Source: Akkermansia muciniphila (lineage in GTDB: Bacteria; Verrucomicrobiota; Verrucomicrobiia; Limisphaerales; UBA9464). From it: a stretch of 64,000 nucleotides of DNA. A program made the position numbers and the translations under genes. This document shows, in pieces, positions 45,605 through 56,524 of the stretch (the first letter of the stretch is position 1; each line of letters starts with the position of its first letter). The stretch lies in contig CAMCYJ010000004.1 in NCBI GenBank assembly GCA_945883815.1, positions 1 through 64,000 on the forward strand, given 5' to 3'. Under the pieces are notes generated by a model, which was not told the origin of the DNA, made no database searches, and saw only the letters and a list, made by a program, of their open reading frames with translations.

Positions 45605-47032
45605 ATGAGCATTCACGGTTTCCGGAAAACCAAAATCATCGCCACCCTAGGACCTGCCACCGATTCGCTGGAGATGTTGGAGCGACTCATCCTGGCTGGC
45701 GTCAATGTTTTAAGGCTCAACATGAGCCACGCCAAACCGGAATGGGTTCGACGAGTGGTCCAAGACATCCGGCTACTTTCCGAACGGCACAAAAGGGCGG
45801 TAGGTATTTTATTGGATACCCAAGGGCCTTCCATAAGGACCGGAGATGTGGCCGAAAAAATTGCTTTGTCCGTGGGCGAACACTTCACCTTCACAGTGCG
45901 AGGAAAGATTCCCGCCCAAGGCAAGTGGACCAGTGTGGGCTATGACCAATTCGCCGATGACGTCCACGCTGGCGACACCCTGATCGTAGACAACGGAGAG
46001 ATGAAAATGCGGATCCTGTCGAAGACGACGGACACCGTGGAGTGCGAGGTGCTGACGGAGGGAACCCTGGGGAGTCGTCGTCATATCAATTTGCCGGGAG
46101 TGCACGTCTCGTTGCCGGCTTTGACAGAGAAGGACAAGGAAGACATCCGTCTGGGACTTGAAGTCGGAGTCGACTACGTCGCTCTAAGCTTCGTGCGCGA
46201 ACCCCAGGACATAGAGTTGCTGAGAGCCTTTCTCAAACAACATCCCTCCGCTCACCAGCCGCAAATCGTCGCAAAAATTGAGCATCAATTCGCGGTGAAT
46301 CATTTCGATGCCATCGCCCGGGAGGCCGATGTGATCATGGTCGCCCGGGGTGATTTGGGAATCGAATGCAACTATGAGGAGTTGCCCATCATTCAGCGGC
46401 GCATCGTCAAGACCTGCCAGCAACTGGGCCGGCCGGTCATCGTCGCTACGCACATGCTGGAGAGCATGATCCAGAGCCCGTTGCCCACTCGGGCAGAGAT
46501 CACGGATGTGGCCAATGCCGTCTTCGAGCAAAGCGATGCCATCATGCTGAGTGGTGAGACCACCGTTGGGAAATACCCGCTGGGTTGTATTGAGGTGATG
46601 GACACCATCGCCCGTCGCATTGAACGGAGTGGCGGGGCCAACTATCAGGAAAAAGCCGAGCTGACTTCTTCTCGGCAGAAGCTGGTGCGGAGTGCGGTGG
46701 GACTGGCCGACGACCTGAAGGCGGATGCCATGTTGGTCTTCACCAAGCGAGGTCATATGGCCCGGTTTGCAGCGTGGATGCGGCCACGTCATTCTGCCGT
46801 TTATGCCTTCACCGATCGGTGGCCGACCGCCGATGGGTTGACGTTGTTGCGCGGAGTCATGCCCCGTGTGGTGGCGTTCAATTCCCAATTTCCCGACCAG
46901 ACGGTCGATGCTGCAGTGGCTCAACTCCTGAACGACGGCTTGCTCCGCCGAGGCAACACGGTCGTCGTGGTGACCAATATGGCCTCAGGCGAGCGGATTG
47001 TGGACGGAGTAAAGATCCGGACGCTTGACTGA
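45605..47032 (+). CDS. pyk: Pyruvate kinase
   Basis: 475 residues converting phosphoenolpyruvate and ADP to pyruvate and ATP. FRKTKIIATLGPATDSLEML, NVLRLNMSHAKPEWV, LLDTQGPSIRTG, the active-site IVAKIEHQFAVNHFDAIARE (catalytic Lys) with VIMVARGDLGIE, and TQMLESM-type ATHMLESMIQSPLPTRAEIT are present. The C-terminal domain is complete. The UbiA-type gene begins 19 bp after the stop, so the two may be co-transcribed. Confidence 0.97.
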   Translation: MSIHGFRKTKIIATLGPATDSLEMLERLILAGVNVLRLNMSHAKPEWVRRVVQDIRLLSERHKRAVGILLDTQGPSIRTGDVAEKIALSVGEHFTFTVRGKIPAQGKWTSVGYDQFADDVHAGDTLIVDNGEMKMRILSKTTDTVECEVLTEGTLGSRRHINLPGVHVSLPALTEKDKEDIRLGLEVGVDYVALSFVREPQDIELLRAFLKQHPSAHQPQIVAKIEHQFAVNHFDAIAREADVIMVARGDLGIECNYEELPIIQRRIVKTCQQLGRPVIVATHMLESMIQSPLPTRAEITDVANAVFEQSDAIMLSGETTVGKYPLGCIEVMDTIARRIERSGGANYQEKAELTSSRQKLVRSAVGLADDLKADAMLVFTKRGHMARFAAWMRPRHSAVYAFTDRWPTADGLTLLRGVMPRVVAFNSQFPDQTVDAAVAQLLNDGLLRRGNTVVVVTNMASGERIVDGVKIRTLD

Positions 47033-47051
47033 AGCGGAGAGTCGGACGGGA

Positions 47052-47921
47052 ATGCGGACCTTGAGTTCCACAACCCCATCTTGGAAATCCTGGCTGATCT
47101 TGGCCCGGGCATCGAATTTGCCGACGGTGTGGTCCAATTGCTTGGCCGCTGGAGCATTGGGAGGCGGACTTGAAACGGGCCGAATGCTCGTCGTGATACT
47201 ATCGGCCAGTGCGGTCTATATCGGAGGCATGGTCCTGAATGACGCCTTCGATGCAGACTTCGACCGGCAGTTCCGACGCGAGAGACCGATTCCTTCTGGC
47301 GCAGTTTCCGAGCAACGCGTGTGGCAAGCGGGATGGTCTCTGATGGTGGCCGGTGTCATTGGTTTGGCGGTGCAGGGATGGTGGACCGCGGTCTTGTCTG
47401 CACTGTTGGCAGGTTCGGTCATTCTCTACGATGCGATCCACAAGCGCGTGACTGTGTCTCCGGTGCTGATGGCCGCCTGTCGCTTCTTCCTCTTCCTGAC
47501 AGTGGCGTCGGTCGGGGAACGGGGTGTGACCGGCCAAGCCCTATGGGCAGCATTGGCACTCGCGGCGTGGATCGTGGGATTGAGCTACATCGCCCGACGG
47601 GAAAGCCGGAGGGGTCCGATGGCGTATTGGCCCTTGGTATTCTTGGCCATGCCCGGTGTTTTGGTCTGGCTAGTCCACGGAGATCAACCGGGAATGAGCG
47701 TGATCATCACCGGAGTTTTGGCACTGTTTTGGACCCTTTGGAGTCTGAGTCATACCGTGGCCCGGGCCCAACCCCACTTTGGCCGCACGGTCTCCGGTCT
47801 TTTGGCCGGCATTTGTTTGGTGGACCAGCTAGCTGTGGCACCGGACCCCAGTGGGACCGTGGTTTATGCCGCTCTCTTTTTGATATCTCTCTTGGCCCAG
47901 CGTTTCATACCGGCGACCTGA
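47052..47921 (+). CDS. UbiA-family prenyltransferase
   Basis: 289 residues from ATG 47052; the track start at 47025 is a TTG inside pyk. Eight or so membrane helices. First Asp-rich motif NDAFDADFD with FRRERPIPSGAVS, second motif YDAIHKR (YDxxxK), both diagnostic. It transfers a prenyl chain to an aromatic or other acceptor in the membrane. The sequence is nearest in feel to EboC-type members rather than MenA or UbiA proper, but no ebo, men or ubi neighbour helps to decide. Confidence 0.88.
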   Translation: MRTLSSTTPSWKSWLILARASNLPTVWSNCLAAGALGGGLETGRMLVVILSASAVYIGGMVLNDAFDADFDRQFRRERPIPSGAVSEQRVWQAGWSLMVAGVIGLAVQGWWTAVLSALLAGSVILYDAIHKRVTVSPVLMAACRFFLFLTVASVGERGVTGQALWAALALAAWIVGLSYIARRESRRGPMAYWPLVFLAMPGVLVWLVHGDQPGMSVIITGVLALFWTLWSLSHTVARAQPHFGRTVSGLLAGICLVDQLAVAPDPSGTVVYAALFLISLLAQRFIPAT

Positions 47922-48071
47922 CCTGATCCGAGGAGCCTCGAGCCGATTACCGGCATCTGTATGCATCAGGGGCGGGTAACCCGAGACGCAAGGGCCCAAA
48001 TCTTGTGAGGATTGCGAGGACTCGATCACTTTCCTTTTGGCGACGACAGGCTCCGAGTCCATACTGAAGAT

Positions 48072-50257
<2,186 letters not shown>

Positions 50258-50365
50258 GAATAGGCCCGCCCAGCAAAGGTTTTGGGCAGGAGGTTTTGGG
50301 GAGGTTTTTCGGGCAGACGGTTCTGGAGCCCAACCTGCCGGAGCGATTGGATCCAACTCGGGCCT

Positions 50366-50701
50366 TCAGGCCTTGCGCACAAAGCAGGCCTTCAAGCCGA
50401 CGGCGACTCCGTCGATCTTGCAGGAAATTTCGTGGTCTCCTTCGACCAGTCGGATGGGTTTGGATTTCGATCCGCCCTTGAGCACTCCGGAAGATCCGCG
50501 GAGCGGGAGGTCCTTGATGAGGATAACGCTGTCTCCGTCATGGAGCACTGAGCCGTGGGCATCCTTCACGACTCGGGGGCCTTCCGGAGCGTCAGCTTCG
50601 GCCGCCCGTTCCCACTCATGTCCGCAAGTGAGGCACTCCCATTTGGCGGGGTGTTCCATCACATCGGTCATTTCGCACATCGGACAGGCAGGCTTGCTCA
50701 T
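50366..50701 (-). CDS. YjdM/PhnA-family zinc-ribbon protein
   Basis: 111 residues. N-terminal zinc ribbon (PACPMCEMTDVMEHPAKWEC, then LTCGHEW: two CxxC pairs). C-terminal PhnA domain VVKDAHGSVLHDGDSVILIK + DLPLRGSSGVLKGGSKSKPI, then GHEI-type IDGVAVGLKACFVRKA. Despite the old name it is not a phosphonate hydrolase, and its role is unknown. It sits convergent with thiC and 81 bp from the porin gene. Confidence 0.9.
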   Translation of the reverse strand: MSKPACPMCEMTDVMEHPAKWECLTCGHEWERAAEADAPEGPRVVKDAHGSVLHDGDSVILIKDLPLRGSSGVLKGGSKSKPIRLVEGDHEISCKIDGVAVGLKACFVRKA

Positions 50702-50782
50702 GGAGGGGCCAACCTATTGGACCCAAGGCGTCGGAGGAAACGCAAAGCGGTGACAGTCCTCTGGCGATCGAAGGCCGCCGCT

Positions 50783-52162
50783 TTAAAAGGTGAACGTCCA
50801 TTCCACCCAAGCGTAAAGGGTATCGCCATTGGGATTGGCATTCGGGGCATTTTCGAGGAAGGAGCCCTTGAAGAGCGTCGTGACACCGGTGTCCAAGCGG
50901 CAATTGCCAGGAATGATGTCCCAGCGAATCCGACCCTCGAGCTGTTGGCCAACATACGAGCCAGAACGACCGGATGCGTCTCGGACTCCGGCCGCGGTGA
51001 AGGCGTCAAAGGGGCTTTCGAGCCAGATCCACCGGTGAGCGAGGGATGTCTCGATGGTTTTGATCGGTTTGGCAGAGGCCCGGATTTCCGGGGAGCGCAA
51101 GTTGGCGCGGGCGATGGCTCCGTAAAGACCGGTGGGACCAAACTCAAATCGGCGCGCTCCGAAGAGCGTGTCGAAGCGTTGGTTTTGTCCATCGGTCGGA
51201 TTGCGATCGCCGCTGGCTTGATCCACGTGGATACCCAAGCGAGGCCTTGCGCGGGCATCCCAGGTGTAACCGGCACCGCTCTGAAAAAACCACGCGCTGT
51301 GGTCCAGATCTGGGGACAAACCGGTGTTGAATCGCGAAGTTCCCTGTTGGATGGCCGCCTCTGCTTCAAAATCCCAATGGCCGGGTTTGGCATTGCGAAC
51401 GAGTCGGCTGCCCGTGGTGTGGAGCTGTCGGTGGCGACGGGTCGGATCGGAGTCCTCAAAAAGACCCAGCCAGTATGCCTCAACACGGCTATCGAGGGCC
51501 AGACGGGGTGAGGTGGCATACACACCGTAAAACTGTTGTCCGAAGCTCTGGGTGTCTGCGGTGATTTGATTGTCCAATAACGAGGCCGCGTCGTCCGGCA
51601 GGCGTCGCACCGGCAGGAATGCAAAGCTTCGAATCGACCCGCCACCATCGGAGGTCCACAACCAATCGATTCCAGTGAACGAATTGATGGTGTTGCGGTA
51701 AGCGTTCCGCGCGACCAGCCGGCGATTACCCAGATCCAAAGTCTCTCGTCCGATTTGGATTTGATGGGTGCCCCCGGTGAACAGGGGTCCGGGGTTCCAG
51801 CGCACGTACCCCTGCAAGAGGTCGACCGCGTTGACTTGGGTGGTGTCGATGGCGCTGCCTGAATCGGAAAGGTACTGCCGGGAGTCCATCAATTCGGCCA
51901 CCACACCCACCGGCTCGGTCTTGATTTGTCCCAGTAGACTGGTTCGAAGGGCCAGCGCCTGGTCGCTCCCCGGACGTCCCGTCCGGAAGTTGTTGCCGAG
52001 AGATTCGTAGCGAAGCCGATGTTCCATGCCGACATCGGCCCACTCGGGAAGATCCATGGCGGACCGAAGACGCCAAGGACCCTCGCCTGCCAGGGCCGAC
52101 AACCCGGCCACGACCAGACAAAGGCCGCGGAATCCCGATTGAGAGAAAGTTGAATTGAACAT
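50783..52162 (-). CDS. Alginate-export-family outer-membrane beta-barrel protein
   Basis: 459 residues. A weak N-terminal signal (GFRGLCLVVAGLSALAGEG), then the alginate export (AlgE-like) pattern: DVGMEHRLRYESLGNNFRTG, ALRTSLLGQIKTEPVGVVAE, QIQIGRETLDLGNRRLVARN, and the aromatic C-terminal strand DTLYAWVEWTFTF. Alternating hydrophobic strands support a porin. The family includes many porins not tied to alginate, and no algD/algA genes are here, so the cargo is not assigned. Confidence 0.85.
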   Translation of the reverse strand: MFNSTFSQSGFRGLCLVVAGLSALAGEGPWRLRSAMDLPEWADVGMEHRLRYESLGNNFRTGRPGSDQALALRTSLLGQIKTEPVGVVAELMDSRQYLSDSGSAIDTTQVNAVDLLQGYVRWNPGPLFTGGTHQIQIGRETLDLGNRRLVARNAYRNTINSFTGIDWLWTSDGGGSIRSFAFLPVRRLPDDAASLLDNQITADTQSFGQQFYGVYATSPRLALDSRVEAYWLGLFEDSDPTRRHRQLHTTGSRLVRNAKPGHWDFEAEAAIQQGTSRFNTGLSPDLDHSAWFFQSGAGYTWDARARPRLGIHVDQASGDRNPTDGQNQRFDTLFGARRFEFGPTGLYGAIARANLRSPEIRASAKPIKTIETSLAHRWIWLESPFDAFTAAGVRDASGRSGSYVGQQLEGRIRWDIIPGNCRLDTGVTTLFKGSFLENAPNANPNGDTLYAWVEWTFTF

Positions 52163-52844
52163 GGAACCGGCAGCGGATCAAAAAGTCCAGAGCCTCGAAA
52201 GTGAAGCCATTTCTGACCGGCCGTTGGAACAAAACCCTCGACGTCTTGGAGGCGGGGTCCGGGATCCGAGAGCGGCGTGCCGCATCGTCTGAGTGGACGA
52301 TCCACCATGACGGAGAAAACGCCAAAATCCGGCGCCGTCGCGGTGGCCGCCGTCTCCCGGATCCGGGATTCCTTCGAGTTGAACACTTCGGCCGACTCGG
52401 AGGTGCCAGTGGGTGACTGCACCGGGACCTCGACCAACGACCACACCCGGGATGGGTCTGAGGATTCCAGGGCTCCCACCGGCAACCGATCTGACCCCCG
52501 ACGGCAGGGCCTGAAAACCTGCCCTTGGTCGCCATTGGAGGGGCATACACCAACGGCTCGGTCGTCAGTCTCAAGCCACGGAGGCAGCGGATTTCGGACC
52601 CTCGGACTCTCTTGACCCGGAGGTTTGCCGCCGTACACCGAGAGAGCCCGCAGGGTCTTCGATATTTCGTGGCAGAATTTTCTCACCACCACCACCCTGA
52701 TGACACCGATACCGGTGGCCAACCGCGCGGCATTCAGGCGCATCAGCAGTCACTGAAGCGTTGGCGGTCGGCAGAGCAGGACCCTTGGCTCCTGAGCGAA
52801 GGTGTTCTGGCACGCCGGTCCGAGTAGGGCTCCCTGCATCATCC
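52163..52844. other. Region without a convincing gene between the porin and the Ate-like gene
   Basis: About 680 bp. ORFs exist on both strands (for example 52277-52615 + and 52178-52546 -) but none shows a family pattern, a start signal or codon periodicity I trust. A GGCAGGGCCTGAAAACCTGCC hairpin occurs around 52504-52524. No riboswitch core was recognised. It could hold a degraded gene or long untranslated leaders for the two divergent genes. Confidence 0.4.
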
Positions 52845-53648
52845 ATGAAGCTGGTCTTTTCTGAGGCGGTCGCTGATCCCAGCCGCTACGTCTATCCGTA
52901 TGCGGTCTGGGCGTTTCCGGAACCCGGAGAAAGCCCGGCCGATTTGTTCGCCGCCGGATTTCTGCCATCGGCTCCAGATCTCTCCCGTTTCTACCTGGGA
53001 CGCCAACTGCGGGTGCCGCTCGGAGAATGGCGAGCCTCCTCTGAAAACCGGCGAGTGTTGCGCAAGGCCGGCAATTTGCAGTGTGAGTTGGTGCCCCGGG
53101 ATCGCTTTGATCTGACGCCGGAGCGCCGGGCGGCCTGGTTGGCCTTTGCCGAGGCTCGCTTCGGTTCCGGGGTCATGCCCGCTGCCCGATTGGATCGACT
53201 CCTGGCCGGCCGGGTGATCTCCCACTTGTTGGTATTCCGGGAGGGCGGTGCCGACGGACCCGAACGCGGAGTGGCGCTGCTCTACCTCGAGCCCCCGCGC
53301 ATGGCTTATTATTATTACGCCTTCTACGACTTGGCCGATGCGGGCAGCCATCTCGGGATGGCCATGATGACGCGGGCGGTGGCTTGGGCTCAGGAAAGTG
53401 GTCTGCGTCACCTGCATTTGGGCACCTGCTATGCGGAGAAAGCCCTCTACAAAACCCAGTTCGAGCCCATGGAATTCTTCAATGGGCACCGCTGGTCGCG
53501 CAACCGGGATGAACTGCGCCACTTGCTCCGGACCCTGCCGGAGACCCATCGGTTGGAGTCACCCGAATATCAGGGGTTTCTCGATGGCGGTTTGTCGGCC
53601 GCCGCTGCAGCCTCGCCATTCCGAATCCCGCTCAGTGCTTCAGGCTGA
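52845..53648 (+). CDS. Aminoacyl-tRNA--protein transferase, Ate/Bpt-type C-terminal domain
   Basis: 267 residues from ATG 52845. The GNAT-like C-terminal domain of arginyl/leucyl-tRNA-protein transferases is recognisable: AGSHLGMAMMTRAVAWAQES, then LRHLHLGTCYAEKALYKTQF and EPMEFFNGHRW, comparable to the GYWI.....M.YK..F.P.E....W pattern. GEWRASSENRRVLRKAGNLQ resembles the F.PS.SQRR..K part. The N-terminal zinc/haem-binding Cys residues of Ate1 and Bpt (CxYL, CxxC) are absent. Probably attaches an amino acid to protein N-termini for N-degron turnover, but the donor tRNA and acceptor residue are unknown. Convergent 17-bp overlap with the next gene. Confidence 0.7.
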   Translation: MKLVFSEAVADPSRYVYPYAVWAFPEPGESPADLFAAGFLPSAPDLSRFYLGRQLRVPLGEWRASSENRRVLRKAGNLQCELVPRDRFDLTPERRAAWLAFAEARFGSGVMPAARLDRLLAGRVISHLLVFREGGADGPERGVALLYLEPPRMAYYYYAFYDLADAGSHLGMAMMTRAVAWAQESGLRHLHLGTCYAEKALYKTQFEPMEFFNGHRWSRNRDELRHLLRTLPETHRLESPEYQGFLDGGLSAAAAASPFRIPLSASG

Positions 53649-54309
53649 GTTCGATGGCATCGAGAACCGGCTTTCGCCACGCCTCGTAGCCTTCGGCGTT
53701 GAGGTGGAGTTGGTCTGCGGCGAAGAAACGAGGATCAGGCCTGCCTCGGGAGTCGAGCAACGGCGAGGCCACGTCGACGACACGCACCCGTTGACGGGTC
53801 GCCGCCAAGGTCTGGAGTCGCCGGTTGAACTCGGATTGGGCTTCGAGGAGATGCCTCCGTGACGGGCTGGGCTTCACGGTGAGCAAGACGATTGAGGTTC
53901 CCCGGAGCTCCGTTTCGGCACGGTCCAAGAACACGGCCAGATCCTGGGCGATCTCTGCGGGGGTCTGTCCGTCGGCCAGATCGTTGTCGCCCTCATACAC
54001 CACCAGAACCGAAGGGCCATACGGCAGGACCACGCGATTGAAAAACCGAAGCAAGTCCTTGAACCGAGAACCACCGAAACCGCGGTTGAGCACCGGTCGC
54101 TCCTGGATCGAGGTGGGCAGATTGGTCCACAATCGAATGCTGGAACTGCCCACAAACAAGATGGGCCGTGGCGGTGGCGGGACCCGGCGGTCCAGGGCCT
54201 CAAACTTCAGGACCTCCGGCTCAAAGCGGTTGGTCGAGGTGGATTCCGCGGCTTTCAAAGGAACCAGAAGCATCAGCAGCGGGATCCATGCGAATAGCCA
54301 AAACCTCAT
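53632..54309 (-). CDS. SGNH/GDSL-family exported hydrolase
   Basis: 225 residues with an N-terminal signal (FWLFAWIPLLMLLVPLKAAE). Block I ILFVGSSSIRLW (catalytic Ser), block II NRGFGGSRFKDL, block III VYEGDNDLADG (Gly-x-Asn-Asp), block V DQLHLNAEGY (Asp-x-x-His). Likely a carbohydrate esterase or lipase-like enzyme outside the cytoplasm. Its start overlaps the lipA stop (ATGA), so it is probably transcribed with lipA. Confidence 0.9.
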   Translation of the reverse strand: MRFWLFAWIPLLMLLVPLKAAESTSTNRFEPEVLKFEALDRRVPPPPRPILFVGSSSIRLWTNLPTSIQERPVLNRGFGGSRFKDLLRFFNRVVLPYGPSVLVVYEGDNDLADGQTPAEIAQDLAVFLDRAETELRGTSIVLLTVKPSPSRRHLLEAQSEFNRRLQTLAATRQRVRVVDVASPLLDSRGRPDPRFFAADQLHLNAEGYEAWRKPVLDAIELSLKH

Positions 54310-55223
54310 GCAGTACGGGACGGAGAGAATTCGTCGGCATGGTACGAACTGCGAACCAAGGGGCCTGAGGCAACATGCGCGAATCCCATGGCTTCGCCCT
54401 CACGCCGCAGTGTGTCGAAAACGGCCGGTGGGATGAAGTCCACCACGGGCAGGTGCTTGAGGGTGGGTTGAAGGTATTGTCCGAGAGTGAGCATGTCGCA
54501 GTTCGCGTGGCGGAGGTCTCGCATGGCCTCCAGCACTTCTTCCTGCGTTTCACCGAGCCCGAGCATCATGCCGGACTTGGTGTGGACTTGGTCGCCGAGG
54601 CGGTCTTTGACCTTGGCCAGAACACGGAGCGACCGATCGTAGGTGGCGCGGTGCCGGACCGACGGGGTGAGACGTCGAATCGTCTCCAGGTTGTGGTTGA
54701 AGATGTCCGGTCGAGCCACGAGGACCGAATCGATGGCGTCGTCGCGATCTAGAAAATCGGGAGTCAACACCTCGACCACAATTCCAGGATTCAGATCTCG
54801 CACCGCTTCAATGGTGCGCCGGAAATGTTCGGCTCCCCCGTCCTGGAGGTCATCCCGGGCCACGGCCGTGATGACCACGTGCTTGAGACCCATGCGACGG
54901 GTGGCCTCGGCCACTCGCTGAGGCTCGTCCTGTTCCAGAGCCAACGGTTTGGCCGTCGACACCGCACAGAATCCGCAGGCGCGGGTGCAGCGATCGCCGG
55001 CGATCATGAAGGTCGCTGTGCCCTTGCTCCAGCACTCCCAATGATTGGGGCACTTGGCACTCTCGCATACCGTGTGGAGTCCCAGGCCATCGAGCAGCGT
55101 GCGCGTGGCCGTGAAGGCACTGGAGGTCGGCAACTGCACCTTCAGCCATTCGGGCAGACGGCGCCTGGGAAGCAACGGGATCGCGGCCATCGGGGCCGCC
55201 ATCGTGGAAGAACACGAACTCAT
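54306..55223 (-). CDS. lipA: Lipoyl synthase
   Basis: 305 residues, radical SAM enzyme inserting sulfur at C6 and C8 of protein-bound octanoyl groups. Auxiliary cluster motif CESAKCPNHWECW (CX4CX5C), radical SAM motif CTRACGFCAV (CX3CX2C), and the C-terminal RSSYHADE with the Arg-Ser-Ser-Tyr motif. The central EVLTPDF and NHNLETIRRL segments are standard. lipB is not adjacent. The first 12 residues may be replaced by an internal Met (residue 8 or 12). Confidence 0.97.
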   Translation of the reverse strand: MSSCSSTMAAPMAAIPLLPRRRLPEWLKVQLPTSSAFTATRTLLDGLGLHTVCESAKCPNHWECWSKGTATFMIAGDRCTRACGFCAVSTAKPLALEQDEPQRVAEATRRMGLKHVVITAVARDDLQDGGAEHFRRTIEAVRDLNPGIVVEVLTPDFLDRDDAIDSVLVARPDIFNHNLETIRRLTPSVRHRATYDRSLRVLAKVKDRLGDQVHTKSGMMLGLGETQEEVLEAMRDLRHANCDMLTLGQYLQPTLKHLPVVDFIPPAVFDTLRREGEAMGFAHVASGPLVRSSYHADEFSPSRTA

Positions 55224-55238
55224 CGACAGCCCTGAAGC

Positions 55239-56495
55239 TCAAACCGGGCCCGCAGCTTGGCAACTGCTTTTGGGAAGGCCTGCTTGCTGCTCAATGAAGT
55301 CTGCCGCATTGGCTGCGATGATTTTCCAGTCGAGTCGGGCGGCGACCCGGGCTGCGGCCGATAACCCCAGGGTGCGGCGTTCCCCAGCAGTCAGGGCCAA
55401 GATTGCCAGAACATTCTCGGCGAAGGATAGGCCGGTCCAACCCGAGAACCGGATGGCCGGTTCGTCGGCGAAGTAGCGGGAAAGATTTTCCAGAGGAGTG
55501 CTGACGCAGGGAATTCCGCAGCCGAGGTACTCGACCGCTTTGGCGACGAAGGCGCAGTGGACACCTTGGGATTCCTCATAGGGAACCATTCCCACCGAAG
55601 CTCCGCCCAGGGCCTCGGCCATTTGTTCGTAGGGAATGAAGCCGGTCATTTCGAGGGAGATTCCTGGAGCGGCGGCCCGGACTTGTTGGGCCAATCGCGT
55701 CAAGGCAGGTGTTTCCTTGCCGAGGAATCGGAACCGGAGATCCGGCCGTTGGGCGTGCAAGTGCAACAAGGCGTCCCGGGCGATGGGTCCCAAGTGGTGC
55801 GTGTCGAACGACCCGTGCATGACCACCACGGGCGTCTTGGAAATTGTCGGATCGGCCGTGGTCTCGGGAGGCGGCCGAAAGAGGCTGGCATCGTAGCCAT
55901 ACTGGATGACTCGGATCCGGTCGGCCGGGTAACCAGTGGCTTGGAATCGTTCGGCCAAGGGAGCCGACACGGTCATCACGCCCTCAGCCCGAAAGCGCCG
56001 GGGCAACGAGCGCTCGTAACGGTTGAGCCAGGGAACCAAACCGGTTCGCGTAAACACTGCAGGCCAGGTCTCCATGAACCCTGTCAGGTAGTCCAGGAAG
56101 TTGAGGATGATGGGCACTTTCCAGCGGCTCCTCAGCAGGCCGGCGGCCACGGCCGAAATCGTGTGCTGCGAGAGGATGGCGTCGAAGCAAAACTCCGGGG
56201 AAGCCGATCGGCGCAGGGACTTCAGCGTCTGGTCGGCGTGTCGTGCCAAGGCCAGCGGATAGGCCAGGTACTTGAAGTTGCGGTAGGGCGTGTAGCGACC
56301 CATCGGCCACCCGCTGAACGGATGGATGTGGATACCCTGCGTGATTGCGATGGATTCCCAATCCGGAAAGACGGGACAAAACAGATGGACCTCATGGCCC
56401 CGGCGCACCAATTCCCGGATCAGGTAAATAGCCTCCGCTGAGCCTCCGCCGCTGGGCGGGAAATACGGTTCGTGGGTCAGGAAGGCCAGGCGCAT
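55239..56495 (-). CDS. Glycosyltransferase, GT4-like
   Basis: 418 residues from ATG 56495. N-terminal donor-independent Rossmann domain MRLAFLTHEPYFPPSGGGSA with AEAIYLIRELVRRGHEVHLF. C-terminal GT-B half: VVVMHGSFDTHHLGPIARDA, PDLRFRFLGKETPALTRLAQ, EMTGFIPYEQMAEALGGASV and GVHCAFVAKAVEYLGCGIPC, where Glu in KAVEYLGCG is the donor-binding residue of GT4. Probably acts in exopolysaccharide or LPS synthesis. 15 bp from lipA and 29 bp from the M20 gene. Confidence 0.88.
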   Translation of the reverse strand: MRLAFLTHEPYFPPSGGGSAEAIYLIRELVRRGHEVHLFCPVFPDWESIAITQGIHIHPFSGWPMGRYTPYRNFKYLAYPLALARHADQTLKSLRRSASPEFCFDAILSQHTISAVAAGLLRSRWKVPIILNFLDYLTGFMETWPAVFTRTGLVPWLNRYERSLPRRFRAEGVMTVSAPLAERFQATGYPADRIRVIQYGYDASLFRPPPETTADPTISKTPVVVMHGSFDTHHLGPIARDALLHLHAQRPDLRFRFLGKETPALTRLAQQVRAAAPGISLEMTGFIPYEQMAEALGGASVGMVPYEESQGVHCAFVAKAVEYLGCGIPCVSTPLENLSRYFADEPAIRFSGWTGLSFAENVLAILALTAGERRTLGLSAAARVAARLDWKIIAANAADFIEQQAGLPKSSCQAAGPV

Positions 56496-56524
56496 TGCTC
56501 GGGAAGACTCGGTTTTGAGGGCGT

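Noticed and set aside
51219-51234. TGATCCACGTGGATAC, a parS-like palindrome in the porin gene
   Set aside because: Only 12 of 16 bases match parS and the differences hit the outer conserved positions; likely chance within coding sequence.
52277-52615. 112-codon plus-strand ORF
   Set aside because: No recognisable domain, no convincing start signal, and competing ORFs on the other strand of similar length; left as unassigned.
52500-52800. Possible cobalamin-type riboswitch in the gap before the Ate-like gene or porin
   Set aside because: A CCACTGG string occurs, but the B12 box and flanking stems are not present on either strand.
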